A stretch of DNA of 64,000 bases from JBBROS01 sp963752225. GTDB lineage: Bacteria; Pseudomonadota; Alphaproteobacteria; Acetobacterales; Acetobacteraceae. The stretch covers positions 40,730-104,729 of the forward strand of contig CAVVXS010000003.1 of NCBI GenBank assembly GCA_963752225.1, in the 5' to 3' direction. This document shows positions 39,091 through 48,161 of the stretch, in pieces. The notes beneath the pieces were generated by a model, which was not told the origin of the DNA, searched no databases, and worked only from the letters and a program-made list of their open reading frames with translations. Every line of letters starts with the position of its first letter. Position 1 is the first letter of the stretch. The position numbers and the translations under genes were made by a program.

Positions 39091-39849
39091 CTAGGAGCCG
39101 CTGAACCAGTTGTAGCCCTGGTCCTCCCAGTATCCGCCCGGATAGTCGTTGGTCACGAACAGGGCGTGCACGAATTTCGGGTTCTTGAACCCGAGCTTGG
39201 TGGGAACCCGCACCTTCATCGGAAAGCCGAACTCGGTCGGCAGCGGGCGGTCCCCGAACGTGGTCGCGAGGATCGTCTGCGGATGCAGCGCTGACGGCAT
39301 GTCGAGGCTGGTGTAATAGCGGTCGGCGCACTTGAACCCGACGTAGCGGGCCGACAGGTCGGCGCCCACGCGTTCCAGCAGGCTGCGCAGCGGCGCGCCC
39401 GACCAGGCGCCGATCGCGCTCCAGCCCTCGATGCAGATGTGCCGGGTGATGTGTGCGGCCTGCGGCAGGGTGCCGAGCCGCTCGAGCGTCCATGGCGAGC
39501 GGTCCTCGACCAGCCCCGACACCTCGAGCCGCCACTCGGCCGCATCGATCTCCGGCGTGTCGTCGGCGGGGTAGAAGCCGTTGTAGGGGAACGGGTCGGT
39601 GATCTCGGCCGCCGAGTATGTCGGCGCCAGCCGGTTGGGGTCGAACAGCAGCGCCTGGATCCGGTCGTTGAAGCGCGACATCGCCCACAGCGCACGGTCC
39701 ACGGCGTCGCCGTCGCGCAGGCTGCATCCGGTCAGCAGGCCGACCGCACCCAAGGAAACGGCGCCGCGCAGGATTCCGCGCCGTTCGAGCTGGCGGAGCC
39801 GTGGCCGCCAATCGGCCAAGGTGACGGCGGGCATGGTGCGTCGTGACAT
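39091..39849 (-). CDS. YedY/sulfite-oxidase-like molybdopterin oxidoreductase
   Basis: 252 residues. The N-terminus has a Tat-like RRGILRGAVSLGAVGLLTGC, ending in a lipobox-type Cys, so export to the periplasm is likely. The Moco cysteine lies in HICIEGWSAIGAWSG, with LLERVGADLSARYVGFKCAD, SLDMPSALHPQTILAT and FGFPMKVRVPTKLGFKNPKFV, all of the oxidoreductase molybdopterin-binding domain. It ends YWEDQGYNWFSGS. It is coupled to the cytochrome b gene just upstream (stop 39852), as in MsrP/MsrQ-like and YedYZ-like pairs. Confidence 0.85.
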   Translation of the reverse strand: MSRRTMPAVTLADWRPRLRQLERRGILRGAVSLGAVGLLTGCSLRDGDAVDRALWAMSRFNDRIQALLFDPNRLAPTYSAAEITDPFPYNGFYPADDTPEIDAAEWRLEVSGLVEDRSPWTLERLGTLPQAAHITRHICIEGWSAIGAWSGAPLRSLLERVGADLSARYVGFKCADRYYTSLDMPSALHPQTILATTFGDRPLPTEFGFPMKVRVPTKLGFKNPKFVHALFVTNDYPGGYWEDQGYNWFSGS

Positions 39850-39851
39850 GG

Positions 39852-40496
39852 CTATGGCAACTCCGCCCCTGGCCGGGCTCGACCGGTGATCATCGGCAAC
39901 AAGGTCCGCGGCACCAGGACCACAAGCAGCAGATGCAACGCCACAAAGCCGACCAGGCCGGACATGGCCGCGAAATGCACCCGCCGCGCCGCCTCGTAGC
40001 CGCCAAGCAGGAGTGCGAGGGACTGGAACTGTACCGGCTTCCACAGCGCGAGGCCGGACAGCACCAGTCCGACGCCGAGCAGCAAGGCCACGACATAGGC
40101 CAGCCGCTGCACCGCATTATAGACCCCGAGCCGGTGCTCGAGCGCGAACCGCAACCCGGCGTGCAGGTCGCGCCAGACCGCACGCGGTCCGATCGGCAGC
40201 AGCCGGCGGCCGAAATGTCCGCTCAGCAGACCATGGAGGATGTAGACCAAGCCGTTGGCCGCCAGCAGCCACATGAGAGCGAAATGCCAGGCGATCGCAC
40301 CGCCGAGCCAGCCGCCGAGCGTGAGCGGGCGCGGGATGACGAAGCCAAGAAACGGACTGGCATCGTAGATCGCCCACCCGCTCATGACCATCCCGGTGAC
40401 GGCCGCGGCATTGACCCAATGCGTCAGCCGCACCGTCCCGGAATGGATGATGCGCGGTTCGGCGTCACGGTCGAGATGGAGGCCCTGCTGCCGCAT
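39852..40496 (-). CDS. cytochrome b561-type membrane protein partner of the molybdoenzyme
   Basis: 214 residues with four to five membrane helices and paired histidines for haem b (RLTHWVNAAAVTGMVMSGW, AIAWHFALMWLLAANGLVYILHG, HFAAMSGLVGFVALHLLLVVL). It would pass quinol or other electrons to the periplasmic molybdoenzyme encoded directly downstream. The start is ATG 40496. The upstream gene at 40502 leaves only 5 bp between them. Confidence 0.85.
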   Translation of the reverse strand: MRQQGLHLDRDAEPRIIHSGTVRLTHWVNAAAVTGMVMSGWAIYDASPFLGFVIPRPLTLGGWLGGAIAWHFALMWLLAANGLVYILHGLLSGHFGRRLLPIGPRAVWRDLHAGLRFALEHRLGVYNAVQRLAYVVALLLGVGLVLSGLALWKPVQFQSLALLLGGYEAARRVHFAAMSGLVGFVALHLLLVVLVPRTLLPMITGRARPGAELP

Positions 40497-40501
40497 GATC
40501 C

Positions 40502-41128
40502 CTACATCGGCGGCGTGAGGCCGTCCTTGCCGATATTGACCGAGGCCGCTGTCACCGTCCCGTCGGCGACGCGCTGCCCGTTGATCACGACCTTCGCCCC
40601 GGCCTTGATCGCGTCGCGCCCGGTCGGCTCGAACATCACCACGGGGACGTCATCGGGGATCAGCACCTTCTTCTCGCCTTCGGCGAACTTGACCGTCGCG
40701 ACCCGGCCGTTGGTGCCGACTAGGCTGCCGACCGTGCCGTTGGTCATGGTCGAGCCGCCGCCGTCGAGGTCGTAGGGGCGGAAGCCTTCGCCGCTGCCGC
40801 GCATACTGGGCGGGAAGACGTGCACCTCGAGCGCTTTCAGCGTGCCGTCGGGCTGCGGCGCTGCCGCGGTACCGATGTAGCTGTCAGGCTGGATGTCGCT
40901 CAGCTTCGCGGCCACCACGTAGGTGGTGCGCAGGACGGGCGGCAGCATGACATGCTCCTTGCCGCCGCGCCGGGTCACCAGGGTGAGCTCGGTGGCGCTG
41001 GCCGTCTCGATGGTGCCCCGAAGCCGCGCCGGCCCGGGCTGGTTCGATGGCGCCGGCTGGGCCACCGCCATCCCGGTCAGGCCGATGACGGCGATCAGGA
41101 CTCGGCTGAGCTGGTGTCGGTGGGTCAT
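40502..41128 (-). CDS. secreted DUF5666-like protein
   Basis: 208 residues with a signal peptide (LSRVLIAVIGLTGMAVAQPA). The mature part is built of OB-like strands with LRGTIETASATELTLVTRRGG, a metal- or ligand-free TTYVVAAKLSDIQPDSYIGTAA and FAEGEKKVLIPDDVPVVMFEP. It has repeated DUF5666 character (TVTAASVNIGKDGL). The role is unknown. It is the first gene of an operon with the cytochrome b and YedY-like genes, pointing to a periplasmic redox function. Confidence 0.7.
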   Translation of the reverse strand: MTHRHQLSRVLIAVIGLTGMAVAQPAPSNQPGPARLRGTIETASATELTLVTRRGGKEHVMLPPVLRTTYVVAAKLSDIQPDSYIGTAAAPQPDGTLKALEVHVFPPSMRGSGEGFRPYDLDGGGSTMTNGTVGSLVGTNGRVATVKFAEGEKKVLIPDDVPVVMFEPTGRDAIKAGAKVVINGQRVADGTVTAASVNIGKDGLTPPM

Positions 41129-41334
41129 CGAAGTCCTCGGCTGGTTGCGCGCGGCGACGTGGCTGCATTGATGATGACGCGCCGGACGCCTGCTTGTTCT
41201 CCGGAATCGGCCGAATGGTCGATCGAGGCGGAAGAGATGCGGGCAAATTCAACCGATCACGATTTGGTGCATCGCGCGGCGGGGCCGCTTGCCCCAGTGC
41301 GGGCATGACGGCAAGCCCCTCGATCGGAGAGACC

Positions 41335-42837
41335 ATGCGCTATCTGCTGCTGCTTTTGTCGTGCGCGATGGCGCTGGTGCTCGCACCCCCGGCGCATGCC
41401 TCGACCGAGCTGCGGATCGGCTTGCAGGACGATCCGGACTCGCTGGATCCGGTGCTGAACTGGACGTTCGTCGGCCGGCACGTGCTGCAATCCCTGTGTG
41501 ACAAGCTGGTCGACCTCGATCCGCAGGGCGGGATCGTGCCGATGCTGGCCACCTCGTGGCACTGGTCCGAGGACGACAAGGTCCTGACGCTGCACCTGCG
41601 CGACGGGGTGCAGTTCCATGACGGGAGCCGCTTCGATGCGGCCGCGGTGCGCTTCAACCTCGAGCGCGCCCTGACACTGCGCGGCTCGCGCCGGCGGGCC
41701 GAGATCGACGCGATCGACCGGGTCGAGGTGGTCGATCCGCTGCAGGTCCGCTTGCTTCTGAAGACCCCGTCGGTGCAGGTGCTGGCGGCGCTCAGCGACC
41801 GGGCCGGGATGATGGTGTCGCCGGCCGCGGTCGAGGCGGCCGGGGCGGCGTTCGGCGAGCGCCCGGTCTGCGCCGGCCCCTACCGGTTCGTGGAGCATCG
41901 GCCGCAGGATCGCCTGGTGTTGGAGCGGTTCCCGGCCCATTGGCGGGCAGGCGAGTACGGCATCGACCGGCTGGTGTTCCGGCCGATGCCGGACAGCACG
42001 GTGCGGCTGCTGAACCTGCGGTCCGACAGCCTCGACCTGATCGAGCGGCTCGGCCCCAACGACGTCGCGGAGACCGAGCGGGATCCGCGCTTCGCCGTAG
42101 AGGCGGCGACCGGGCTCGGCTACTACAACCTGACCTTCAACATGGCCGGTCCCGGGGCCAATGCCGCCGTGGCCCGGACGGCGGCCGTGCGGGAAGCGCT
42201 GGACCTCGCACTCGATCGCGACGCCATCAACCAAGTCGCCTTCGCCGGCCGCGCCGAACCGGGCAACCAGCCGTTTCCGCCGGACAGCCCGTGGTACGAC
42301 CGGACCCACCCGGTGCCGGGCCGCGACCTCCCCGGGGCCAAGGCCAAGCTGGCCGGAATCGGTCCGGTCACCCTCGAACTGCTGGTGCCGACCGACCCGG
42401 AGCGGCAGCAGGTCGGGCAGATGATCCAGGCGATGGCCGCCGAAGCGGGCATCACGGTGCGGGTCGGCGCGATGGAGCTGATCTCCCTGCTCGACCACGG
42501 CAAGCGCGGCGAGTTCCAGGCCTACCTGGTCGGATGGAGCGGGCGCCCCGACCCCGACCTCAACATAACCCCGATGCTGTCCTGCGGCGCGGCCGGCAAC
42601 GACGGGGGTTACTGCAGCCCGGCGCTCGATGCAGCGCTGGCTGTAGGGCGCGGAACCGCCGACCCGGCCCGCCGCCAAGCAGCTTACAAGGAGGCGGTCG
42701 GCGTGCTGCTGTCCGACCGGCCGACGCTCTACCTCTACCATGCGAAGTGGATCTTCGCGCACACGGCGTCGCTGCGCGGCTTCAAGGCCTATGCGGACGG
42801 CATCATTCGGCTGGATGGGGTTCGGCTGGACAAGTGA
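41335..42837 (+). CDS. peptide/oligopeptide-type ABC transporter binding protein (SBP family 5)
   Basis: 500 residues. Signal peptide (LLLLLSCAMALVLAPPAHA), then STELRIGLQDDPDSLDPVLNW, LATSWHWSEDDKVLTLHLRDGVQFHDGS (family 5 signature), VCAGPYRFVEHRPQD and GWSGRPDPDLNI. It would capture peptides, nickel chelates or sugars in the periplasm. No permease or ATPase gene follows, so it is an orphan binding protein here. The start is ATG 41335 with GGAGAG upstream. Confidence 0.88.
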   Translation: MRYLLLLLSCAMALVLAPPAHASTELRIGLQDDPDSLDPVLNWTFVGRHVLQSLCDKLVDLDPQGGIVPMLATSWHWSEDDKVLTLHLRDGVQFHDGSRFDAAAVRFNLERALTLRGSRRRAEIDAIDRVEVVDPLQVRLLLKTPSVQVLAALSDRAGMMVSPAAVEAAGAAFGERPVCAGPYRFVEHRPQDRLVLERFPAHWRAGEYGIDRLVFRPMPDSTVRLLNLRSDSLDLIERLGPNDVAETERDPRFAVEAATGLGYYNLTFNMAGPGANAAVARTAAVREALDLALDRDAINQVAFAGRAEPGNQPFPPDSPWYDRTHPVPGRDLPGAKAKLAGIGPVTLELLVPTDPERQQVGQMIQAMAAEAGITVRVGAMELISLLDHGKRGEFQAYLVGWSGRPDPDLNITPMLSCGAAGNDGGYCSPALDAALAVGRGTADPARRQAAYKEAVGVLLSDRPTLYLYHAKWIFAHTASLRGFKAYADGIIRLDGVRLDK

Positions 42838-43167
42838 GCCGGGCATCTCCCGCCCGCACCAGTTAACCACAACGAGACGTGATGCTGGACGATGTTGAGC
42901 CCCGAGGCACGAGGGTTGCCTAGCCGTGACCGCGTCGCTTAGAGCACGTTCCGGCCAATCGGCGCGTTCGAGATGCTTCCGCATCTTCAGAGAGGAGAGA
43001 CATTTCCCCGATCGCATGACCCCGTTCGGCCGCAGACTGCTTGGATCCCGAGATCCAAACATCAGCACACGATCCTCGACGCCTCGCGCAGGTCGTCGCA
43101 CGACCTCACGGAGGCTCGCCATGCCGGTTTCATCTCCCGCCCCGCGTCTCGAGGCAGTGTCCCGCCG
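42838..43167. other. 330-bp region without a gene
   Basis: Lies between the binding protein and the membrane glycosyltransferase. A small hairpin GATGC-TTCC-GCATC is seen near 42970-42985, followed by an AGAGAGGAGAG stretch. No coding frame with family similarity is visible. It probably holds a terminator and the promoter of the next gene. Confidence 0.4.
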
Positions 43168-44895
43168 GTGACCACTGCCGCTGACGCCAGGACGGTCGTT
43201 TCCGCGGCACGGCGGTCCGGTGGGAGATCCCCGGTCGTCCGCGCTTACCTGTTGCTGGCCCTGCTGCTCGCGGCCGTCAGCGCCGTGGCATACCCGCTTC
43301 GGCTCGATGCCTTGCCGGTCGCCGGCTACTGGCCGAAACGCGTCGTGCTGCTGCTCGCGGTCTCGGCGGTGACGGCGGGCTTCCTGTTCGCGGCGCGACG
43401 TTGGACATGGTCCGACACACGGAGCGGGTTCGCTTGGGCGCTCCGCCGCCCGACGCGGCGAGTGCAGGCCGGTTTGGCCCTGTTCGCCTTCGCGCTCGCG
43501 GCGCTGATCGCCACCGCCGCGCTGCACGCCGTGCCGATGTCGGGCGACGAGCACACCTACGTGCTGCAAGCCGACATGTTGGCACACGGGCGGGTCTCGG
43601 CCGATTTGGCGCCCGCACCGGTCCGGCCGTTCTTCGCCCAGATGTACGTGTTCCAGGCCGGCGATAAGCTGATCTCGCAGTATCCGCCGGGCTGGGCGGC
43701 GGTGTTGACGGCGGCGAGCCAGGCCGAAATCCCTTATGCGCTTGTCAACCCGATCGTCGCTGCGCTGACGGTGCTGGCGTTGTGGCAATTCGCGGTCCGG
43801 CGCAGCGGCGCCGACGCAGCGCTTGCGGCCACGCTGGTCATGACGGGTTCGGCGTTCTTCCTGCTCAACTCCGCCTCGTTCTACAATGGCAGCCTCGTGG
43901 CCCTGCTCGGCGTGGTGTTTGTCGGTTCGGCGGCCACCTTCCTCGACCGGCCCCGTGTGGGGCCCGCGCTCGGCCTCGGCGTGTGGTTCTCGGCCATCGC
44001 CGTCACCCGCCATTTCGACGCGCTCGTGTTCGCCCTGCCGGTCGCGATCGAGATGCTGCGCCGCGGAACTGTGCGGCATTGGCGTTTGGCGCCGCTCGCG
44101 GCTGCCGCGGCCCTGCCGTTGCTGGCCGCGCTGGTGCTGTACTATTGGGGCGCAACTGGCACGCTTTGGACCATCCCGCAGACACTGCGCGACCCCAATG
44201 ACGGACTGCTTGGCGCCTATTGGCATCTGACGCGGGTGACGGCGATCAGCGTCAAGCGGGTGGTCGAACTGGCGGAGTGGGTGTCGGTTCCATTCGTGGC
44301 CGCCCTGGCTTGGGCGCTGGTGCAGAAGCTGCGGCAGCGCCGGCTGGCGTTCTACGACCTTTACGGGCCGCTGTTCCTGGCTGCTTACTGGCTGCAATGG
44401 TCCGATGGCGGCTATCGCTGGGGGCCGCGCTACATCTTCCCGGCACTCCCGTTCATGGCGCTCGCGGTTGCCGACCAAGCCTGCTGGATGCTGCGCAACC
44501 GGCGCTCGGCGGCTCTCGCCCACCTGCTGGCGATCTCGGTCCTGGTCTCGCTGACCCAACTGCCGACGTTCGTGTTCCGGTCGAAGCAACTGATCAAGGA
44601 GTTGCAGGATATCCGCTTCCAGGTTGCCCAGGCCGGGCTGCATGACGCGGTGGTGCTCGTCACCGCCGGGCCGGGGCAGCTCTGGGCGATGGACCCGAGC
44701 GACCTCGCGCGCAACGGCCTCACCTTGGAAGGCGACGTGATCTACGCGCACGGCCCGCGCATGTTCGACGGCCCGATCACGCCGGCGGAGACCGACCGCA
44801 CCGTGCACGCGCTGCGGGAGCAGTTTCCCGGGCGCAGCGTCTGGTTATACGAACGCGTACCAGGCCGGCTGCCCGGACGGCTGGTAGAGCGCTGA
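43168..44895 (+). CDS. multi-spanning glycosyltransferase-like membrane protein (PMT/ArnT-like)
   Basis: About 575 residues from GTG 43168. Many membrane segments, and a first periplasmic loop with the acidic motif PMSGDEHTYVLQADMLAHG, like the D-E motif of GT39/GT83 transferases that use polyprenyl-linked sugars. Then LISQYPPGWAAVLTAA, TGSAFFLLNSASFYNGS, SDGGYRWGPRYIFPALPFMALA. The C-terminal soluble part follows (LVTAGPGQLWAMDPSDLARNG). The sugar and acceptor are unknown. The long upstream extension of the frame has no membrane or family features and is ignored. Confidence 0.75.
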   Translation: MTTAADARTVVSAARRSGGRSPVVRAYLLLALLLAAVSAVAYPLRLDALPVAGYWPKRVVLLLAVSAVTAGFLFAARRWTWSDTRSGFAWALRRPTRRVQAGLALFAFALAALIATAALHAVPMSGDEHTYVLQADMLAHGRVSADLAPAPVRPFFAQMYVFQAGDKLISQYPPGWAAVLTAASQAEIPYALVNPIVAALTVLALWQFAVRRSGADAALAATLVMTGSAFFLLNSASFYNGSLVALLGVVFVGSAATFLDRPRVGPALGLGVWFSAIAVTRHFDALVFALPVAIEMLRRGTVRHWRLAPLAAAAALPLLAALVLYYWGATGTLWTIPQTLRDPNDGLLGAYWHLTRVTAISVKRVVELAEWVSVPFVAALAWALVQKLRQRRLAFYDLYGPLFLAAYWLQWSDGGYRWGPRYIFPALPFMALAVADQACWMLRNRRSAALAHLLAISVLVSLTQLPTFVFRSKQLIKELQDIRFQVAQAGLHDAVVLVTAGPGQLWAMDPSDLARNGLTLEGDVIYAHGPRMFDGPITPAETDRTVHALREQFPGRSVWLYERVPGRLPGRLVER

Positions 44896-44974
44896 CACGG
44901 CGTCGCAACCCATTGCGTCCCGGCGGGGTCGCGGAGGACGATAGAACTCCGCTGAACGCCAGGGAGCGACCGCC

Positions 44975-46033
44975 ATGACCACCACCCACTCCGGCCCGCG
45001 CTGGACCCGCCGCCCGCCCGGTTCGAACTGGGGCGAGTTCGGGCCCGACGACCAGCGTGGCCGGATGAATCTGCTGACGCCGGAGAAGGTGTTGCAAGGG
45101 GTCGCCGAGGTCCGCGAAGGCCGCACCTTCTGCTTGAGCCTGCCGCTTGACCTGCCCGGCGGCAACGCGCTCAACCCGCGCCGCTTCCCGCCGGTGCTGC
45201 GTCCGACGCTGCGCGACGCCACCCCCAACTTCGTGTGCGACTTGGCCGAGAGCGGTCATTCCGATGTCGTGTGCGACGATCTGGCGGTGCTGTACCTGCA
45301 ATATTCGACGCAATGGGACAGCTTCGCGCATGTCGGCAGCTTGTTCGACGCCGACGGCGACGGCCGCCGCGAGCGGGTGTTCTACAACGGCTTCCGCGGC
45401 GGCGAGCACATCACCGGTCCGTCGGACGCCGCCGACGCCGGAGTGCCGAACGGCCCCGGCGGCCGCAGCACGTCGCGGGCCGGCGCGCTGGGGATCGAGA
45501 ACATGGCAACCGCCTGCGTCCAAGGCCGCGGCGTCATGATCGACCTGCACGCGCATTTCGGCCGTGAGCGCAAGCTGGTCGGCTATGCCGAGCTGATGCA
45601 GGTGATGGCCGCGGACGGCGTCACCGTGGAACCCGGCGACATGGTGTGCTTGCACACCGGCTTCGGCCAGATGCTGCTGGACGCGGGCGGCACGCCGGAT
45701 CCGCATGCGCTGCACCATTCCTGCCCGGTGCTGAACGGCCGCGATCATGAGCTGCTGCAATGGATCACCGATAGCGGCTTGGTGGCGTTGATCGCCGACA
45801 ACTACGCGGTCGAGGCCGCGCCAGCCGAGCCCGGTGGCGACGATTGCGCCTCCCTGCCGTTGCACGAGCACTGCCTGTTCAAGCTGGGCGTCCATCTCGG
45901 CGAGATCTGGCATCTGACGCCGCTTGCCGACTGGTTGCGGGCGCACCGCCGGTTCCGTTTCCTGCTGACCGCGCCGCCGCTTCGCTTGCCGGGTGCGGTC
46001 GGGTCGCCGGCGACCCCCGTCGCGACGGTCTGA
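44975..46033 (+). CDS. cyclase-family (kynurenine formamidase-like) hydrolase
   Basis: 352 residues with the PF04199 fold. It has WGEFGPDDQRGRMNLLTPEKV, QWDSFAHVGSLFD (metal-binding aspartate and histidine region), ENMATACVQGRGVMIDLHAHFG and CLFKLGVHLGEIWHL. Members hydrolyse cyclic or amide compounds. It starts at ATG 44975 with GGGAG upstream and is followed after 4 bp by a CoA-transferase gene, so the two are probably one degradation operon. Confidence 0.88.
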   Translation: MTTTHSGPRWTRRPPGSNWGEFGPDDQRGRMNLLTPEKVLQGVAEVREGRTFCLSLPLDLPGGNALNPRRFPPVLRPTLRDATPNFVCDLAESGHSDVVCDDLAVLYLQYSTQWDSFAHVGSLFDADGDGRRERVFYNGFRGGEHITGPSDAADAGVPNGPGGRSTSRAGALGIENMATACVQGRGVMIDLHAHFGRERKLVGYAELMQVMAADGVTVEPGDMVCLHTGFGQMLLDAGGTPDPHALHHSCPVLNGRDHELLQWITDSGLVALIADNYAVEAAPAEPGGDDCASLPLHEHCLFKLGVHLGEIWHLTPLADWLRAHRRFRFLLTAPPLRLPGAVGSPATPVATV

Positions 46034-46037
46034 CGCG

Positions 46038-47231
46038 ATGCCTGCGCCCCTACCCTTTCAGCAAGACCGGCCCTGCCCGCTCGACGGCCTGCGCGTGCTG
46101 GACTTCTCCCGGCTGGTGGCCGGCAACATGCTGACGGTGCAGCTGGCCGATTTCGGCGCCGAGGTGATCAAGCTCGAGCCGGCGTCCGGCGACCCGTTGC
46201 GGCATTGGCGCGAGGACGGCGTCGATGCTTACTGGAAGGTATACGGCCGCAACAAGAAAAGCATCCGCCTCGACCTGCGTGGGGCCGAGGGCAAGGGGTT
46301 GCTGGCGCGACTGATCCCGACCGCGGACGTGCTGGTGGAAAGCTTCCGCCCGGGCAGCATGGAGGCGGCCGGGTTCGGACCGGACGAGGTGGCCCGGCTT
46401 AACCCGCGCTTGGTGTTCGTGCGGGTGTCGGGGTTCGGCCAGACCGGACCCTATGCGCAGCGGCCGGGCTTCGGCAGCCTGGTCGAGGCGATGAGCGGGT
46501 TTGCCGCCAAGAACGGCTTCGCCGACAAGCCGCCGGCGCTCCCCAACCTCGCTTTGGCGGACATGGTGGCCGGCATTCAGGGCGCGTTCGCAGTGATGGT
46601 GGCGTTGCGTGAGGCGGCGCGTCCCGGCGGGCGCGGCCAGGTGATCGACCTTTCCTTGCTTGAGCCGCTGCATATGGTGCTCGGCCCGGATGCGGCGGCG
46701 TGGCGCATCACCGGCCGGATCCCGCCGCGCTCCGGCAACCGCGCCTCCATCACCGCGCCGCGCAACATCTACGCGACCTCGGATGGCGGCTGGGTGGCGT
46801 TGTCGGCCTCGACCCAGGCAATGACGGAGCGCCTGTTCCGCGCCATCGGCCGGCCCGAGCTGATCGACGACCCGCGCTTCCGCAGCAACGCCGACCGGCT
46901 GGCCCATGTCGGCGAGATCGACGCGATCATCGGCGACTTCGTGGGCGCCCGTACGCTGGCCGAGAACCTCGGGTTCTTCGAAGCGGCGGAGACCACCGTC
47001 GGCCCCGTCTACGACGCCAGCGGCTTCGAAGCGGACCCGCACGTCCAAGGCCGCGGCGTGCTGGTCGAGATGGCGGACGACGACCTCGGCAGCATCCCGA
47101 TGCACGCCGTGGTGCCGCGCCTGTCGGGCACGCCGGGCGCACTGCGGCGGCGCGCGCCACATCTCGGCGAGCATGAGAACGAGATCCTCGCCACCCTCCC
47201 CCAGGGTTCGCCGCCTGCCGCGGCGGAGTGA
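46038..47231 (+). CDS. CaiB/BaiF-family (class III) CoA-transferase
   Basis: 397 residues. Family signatures are LDGLRVLDFSRLVAGNM, LADFGAEVIKLEP, YGRNKKSIRLDLRGAEG, VLVESFRPGSMEAAGFGPDE and VRVSGFGQTGPYAQRPGFG. The catalytic aspartate is expected in LALADMVAGIQGAFAVM. It would transfer CoA from succinyl-CoA or acetyl-CoA to an organic acid. It follows the cyclase-family hydrolase with 4 bp spacing, suggesting that the acid released is activated next. The start is ATG 46038. Confidence 0.92.
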   Translation: MPAPLPFQQDRPCPLDGLRVLDFSRLVAGNMLTVQLADFGAEVIKLEPASGDPLRHWREDGVDAYWKVYGRNKKSIRLDLRGAEGKGLLARLIPTADVLVESFRPGSMEAAGFGPDEVARLNPRLVFVRVSGFGQTGPYAQRPGFGSLVEAMSGFAAKNGFADKPPALPNLALADMVAGIQGAFAVMVALREAARPGGRGQVIDLSLLEPLHMVLGPDAAAWRITGRIPPRSGNRASITAPRNIYATSDGGWVALSASTQAMTERLFRAIGRPELIDDPRFRSNADRLAHVGEIDAIIGDFVGARTLAENLGFFEAAETTVGPVYDASGFEADPHVQGRGVLVEMADDDLGSIPMHAVVPRLSGTPGALRRRAPHLGEHENEILATLPQGSPPAAAE

Positions 47232-47313
47232 TGCGGTGGCGTCTGCGGGGAGGTACGGCCGGACTGGTACGAGATGTGCTTGCCGTGTGCGGCGACGCGC
47301 ATTGGAGTGCAGC

Positions 47314-48144
47314 ATGGCGTATCTTCCCCCCAGCGAGTTCGTGAAGAAGGCGATCGATTCTGGCGAGTCGAAGGTGTTCATGGCCTCCAAGGACACCCTG
47401 ATCCGGGCCTACATGGCCGGCGCCATCCTGGCCCTCGCTGCCGCCTTCGCCGTTAGCATCAACCAATCCACCGGGCAGCCGCTGGTCGGCGCCCTGCTGT
47501 TTCCGGTCGGGTTCTCCATGTTGTACTTGCTCGGCTATGACCTGCTGACCGGGGTGGTGGTGCTGACCCCGCTCGCGTGGCTCGACCGGCGGCCCGGCGT
47601 CACTGTCGCCGGGGTGTTGCGAAACTGGGCTCTTGTGTTCGTCGGCAACTTCGCCGGCGCGCTGACGGTCGCGGTGATGATGGCGATCGTGTTCACCTTC
47701 GGCTTTGCCACCGAGCCGAGCCCGGTCGGCAAGGTGATTGCCGGCATCGGCGAGGCGCGCACCCTCGGCTACGCGAAGTATGGCGCGTCGGGGATGCTGA
47801 CGCTGTTCGTGCGCGCGGTCATGTGCAACTGGATGGTCTCGACCGGGGTGATCGGCGCCATGATCTCGACCTCGGTGCCGGGCAAGGTGATCGCGATGTG
47901 GATGCCGATCACGGTGTTCTTCTTCATGACGTTCGAGCATTCGATCGTGAACATGTTCCTGTTCCCGTCGGCGCTGATCATGGGCGGCCATTTCTCGCTC
48001 ATGGACTACCTGATCTGGAACGAGATCCCGACCCTGGTGGGCAACATCGTCGGCGGCATCGCCTTCACCGGGTTGATGCTCTACTCGACCCATGCCCGTC
48101 CCGGCGCCACGCGTGCCCCGGCGAGAACGGTCGCCGCCGAGTAG
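47314..48144 (+). CDS. formate/nitrite transporter (FocA/NirC family)
   Basis: 276 residues. The FNT channel has six membrane segments; visible are AYMAGAILALAAAFAVSIN, LVGALLFPVGFSMLYLLGYDLLTG, GNFAGALTVAVM and AVMCNWMVSTGVIGAMISTSVPGK, the last including the CNW signature, then FEHSIVNMFLFPSALIMGG and GNIVGGIAFTGLMLY. It passes formate, nitrite or hydrosulfide through the inner membrane. With a formate dehydrogenase of apparently cytoplasmic orientation in the same window, formate import is a reasonable inference. The start is ATG 47314. Confidence 0.92.
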   Translation: MAYLPPSEFVKKAIDSGESKVFMASKDTLIRAYMAGAILALAAAFAVSINQSTGQPLVGALLFPVGFSMLYLLGYDLLTGVVVLTPLAWLDRRPGVTVAGVLRNWALVFVGNFAGALTVAVMMAIVFTFGFATEPSPVGKVIAGIGEARTLGYAKYGASGMLTLFVRAVMCNWMVSTGVIGAMISTSVPGKVIAMWMPITVFFFMTFEHSIVNMFLFPSALIMGGHFSLMDYLIWNEIPTLVGNIVGGIAFTGLMLYSTHARPGATRAPARTVAAE

Positions 48145-48161
48145 GCCCGGGGGGCGGCCGT

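Noticed and set aside
41257..44808. 1183-codon minus-strand open frame
   Set aside because: It lies opposite the binding protein and membrane glycosyltransferase genes, which show signal peptide and membrane segments; the translation has only Arg/His/Gln-rich low-complexity sequence.
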